A DNA stretch of 5,998 bases from Bacteroidota bacterium (lineage in GTDB: Bacteria > Bacteroidota > Bacteroidia > Chitinophagales > LD1). The stretch spans positions 1-5,998 of the forward strand of contig JAFDYP010000443.1 of the NCBI GenBank assembly GCA_018267355.1. The letters are read 5' to 3'. The notes beneath the pieces were generated by a model that searched no databases, was not told where the DNA came from, and saw nothing but the letters and a program-made list of their open reading frames with translations. The position numbers and the translations under genes were made by a program. Below are positions 5,484-5,998 of this stretch, one piece after another. The first letter of the stretch is position 1. Each line of letters opens with the position of its first letter.

Positions 5484-5998
5484 TTACGCTGCTTCGCCTT
5501 GCATATCTTCTTCGTCAGTGGCTTCATCTTCTGCCATATCCATATCGACTCCCAGCGTCCGGGCTGCGAGGCCGGCAGCAGCAGCTACGATGATGCCACC
5601 CAGCAGGCCACCCCTGCGCAGGCCAAAGAGGCCGATGACAGCCAGTGCTGCTACCTTGGTAGCCTTGTCATAGGCTTCGTCAGAGGCCTGGCCGGTCAGC
5701 AGGTCACTGACCTGACCCATCCAGCCTTTTGATTCGTCACCGGTGTCCTCTTCGGCAGCGTCATCATTTTCATCGAGTTCATCCGTTTCTTCCGTTTCAT
5801 CAGTTGCTTCGTCGTCCTGATCGTCGGCTTCATCCTGACGGCGGTCATTGCGGTACTGCTGTTGTGAGCCTTGCCCTTCCTGGTCGCGGCCCTCCTGCTG
5901 ATAGTCGCCGCTTTCATCGCCTGCACCTTCGCCTTCTTGCATATCCTGATCTTCATTGCGATCAAACTCTTCATTAGGACGCTGGTGGCCATAAGCTT
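5484..5998 (-). CDS. Acidic protein with hydrophobic hairpin, 5' end beyond the window
   Basis: The family is not recognised with confidence. The frame is open to the right edge with no stop. The first in-frame ATG, at 5942, is preceded by in-frame codons of the same Glu/Asp/Asn/Gln-rich composition (RPNEEFDRNEDQD), so the true start is probably outside the window. Numbering from that ATG, residues 1-70 are hydrophilic and probably disordered, with a strongly acidic run at 38-70. Residues 71-95 (KGWMGQVSDLLTG and on) look like an amphipathic helix. Residues 97-128 form a hydrophobic hairpin broken by LRRGG (108-112). The tail is acidic again, and DEATDE occurs on both sides of the hairpin (44-49 and 139-144). 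The segment GLFGLRRGGLLGG recalls short DUF2892-like membrane hairpins, but this is memory of a pattern, not a match. Location is probably membrane-associated. Its 3' end shares the terminator with the serine hydrolase gene. Confidence 0.75.
   Translation of the reverse strand, partial: AYGHQRPNEEFDRNEDQDMQEGEGAGDESGDYQQEGRDQEGQGSQQQYRNDRRQDEADDQDDEATDETEETDELDENDDAAEEDTGDESKGWMGQVSDLLTGQASDEAYDKATKVAALAVIGLFGLRRGGLLGGIIVAAAAGLAARTLGVDMDMAEDEATDEEDMQGEAA

Noticed and set aside
5696..5992. 98-codon minus-strand ORF rich in Met, Lys, Arg and Thr
   Set aside because: It is a frame-shifted reading of the acidic gene. The acidic frame is open through the window edge and has a coherent membrane hairpin and a terminator.

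Overview
The window looks like chromosome of a Bacteroidota bacterium, probably of the Chitinophagaceae type. This rests on the encoded proteins: a secreted enzyme ending in a type IX secretion (T9SS) C-terminal sorting domain, lipoproteins with Cys-Lys-Lys-Asp style N-termini, start codons mostly without a Shine-Dalgarno sequence, and one good match to the Bacteroidota -7 promoter element TAnnTTTG. The genus is not determinable from this sequence alone.

Layout, left to right. Positions 13-120 hold four back-to-back hairpins with different stems and similar three-base loops, centred 29-30 bp apart. Two minus-strand lipoprotein genes follow (224-991 and 1104-1604). A 358-bp divergent intergenic region (1605-1962) holds a perfect dyad, a possible 23-codon ORF and a -7 promoter match. 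Then come a plus-strand single-domain response regulator (1963-2397) and, convergent to it with only 2 bp between the stop codons, a 69-residue membrane protein with a His-rich tail (2400-2609). After a 202-bp divergent region, two plus-strand genes 20 bp apart encode a CPA1-type Na+(K+)/H+ antiporter (2812-4074) and a T9SS-exported serine hydrolase of the beta-lactamase/esterase fold (4095-5396). A bidirectional terminator (5423-5464) separates these from a convergent minus-strand gene, open at the right edge, for a very acidic protein with a hydrophobic hairpin (5484-5998).

Most products act at the envelope: two predicted lipoproteins, two membrane proteins, one predicted outer-membrane-exported hydrolase and one acidic protein with a membrane hairpin. 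The orphan receiver is the only obvious signalling protein. No defence system, CRISPR array, tRNA, rRNA, integrase or intact insertion sequence is visible. The least ordinary items are the phased hairpin array, the variant active-site motifs of the serine hydrolase, and the two small or acidic membrane proteins without a recognised family.
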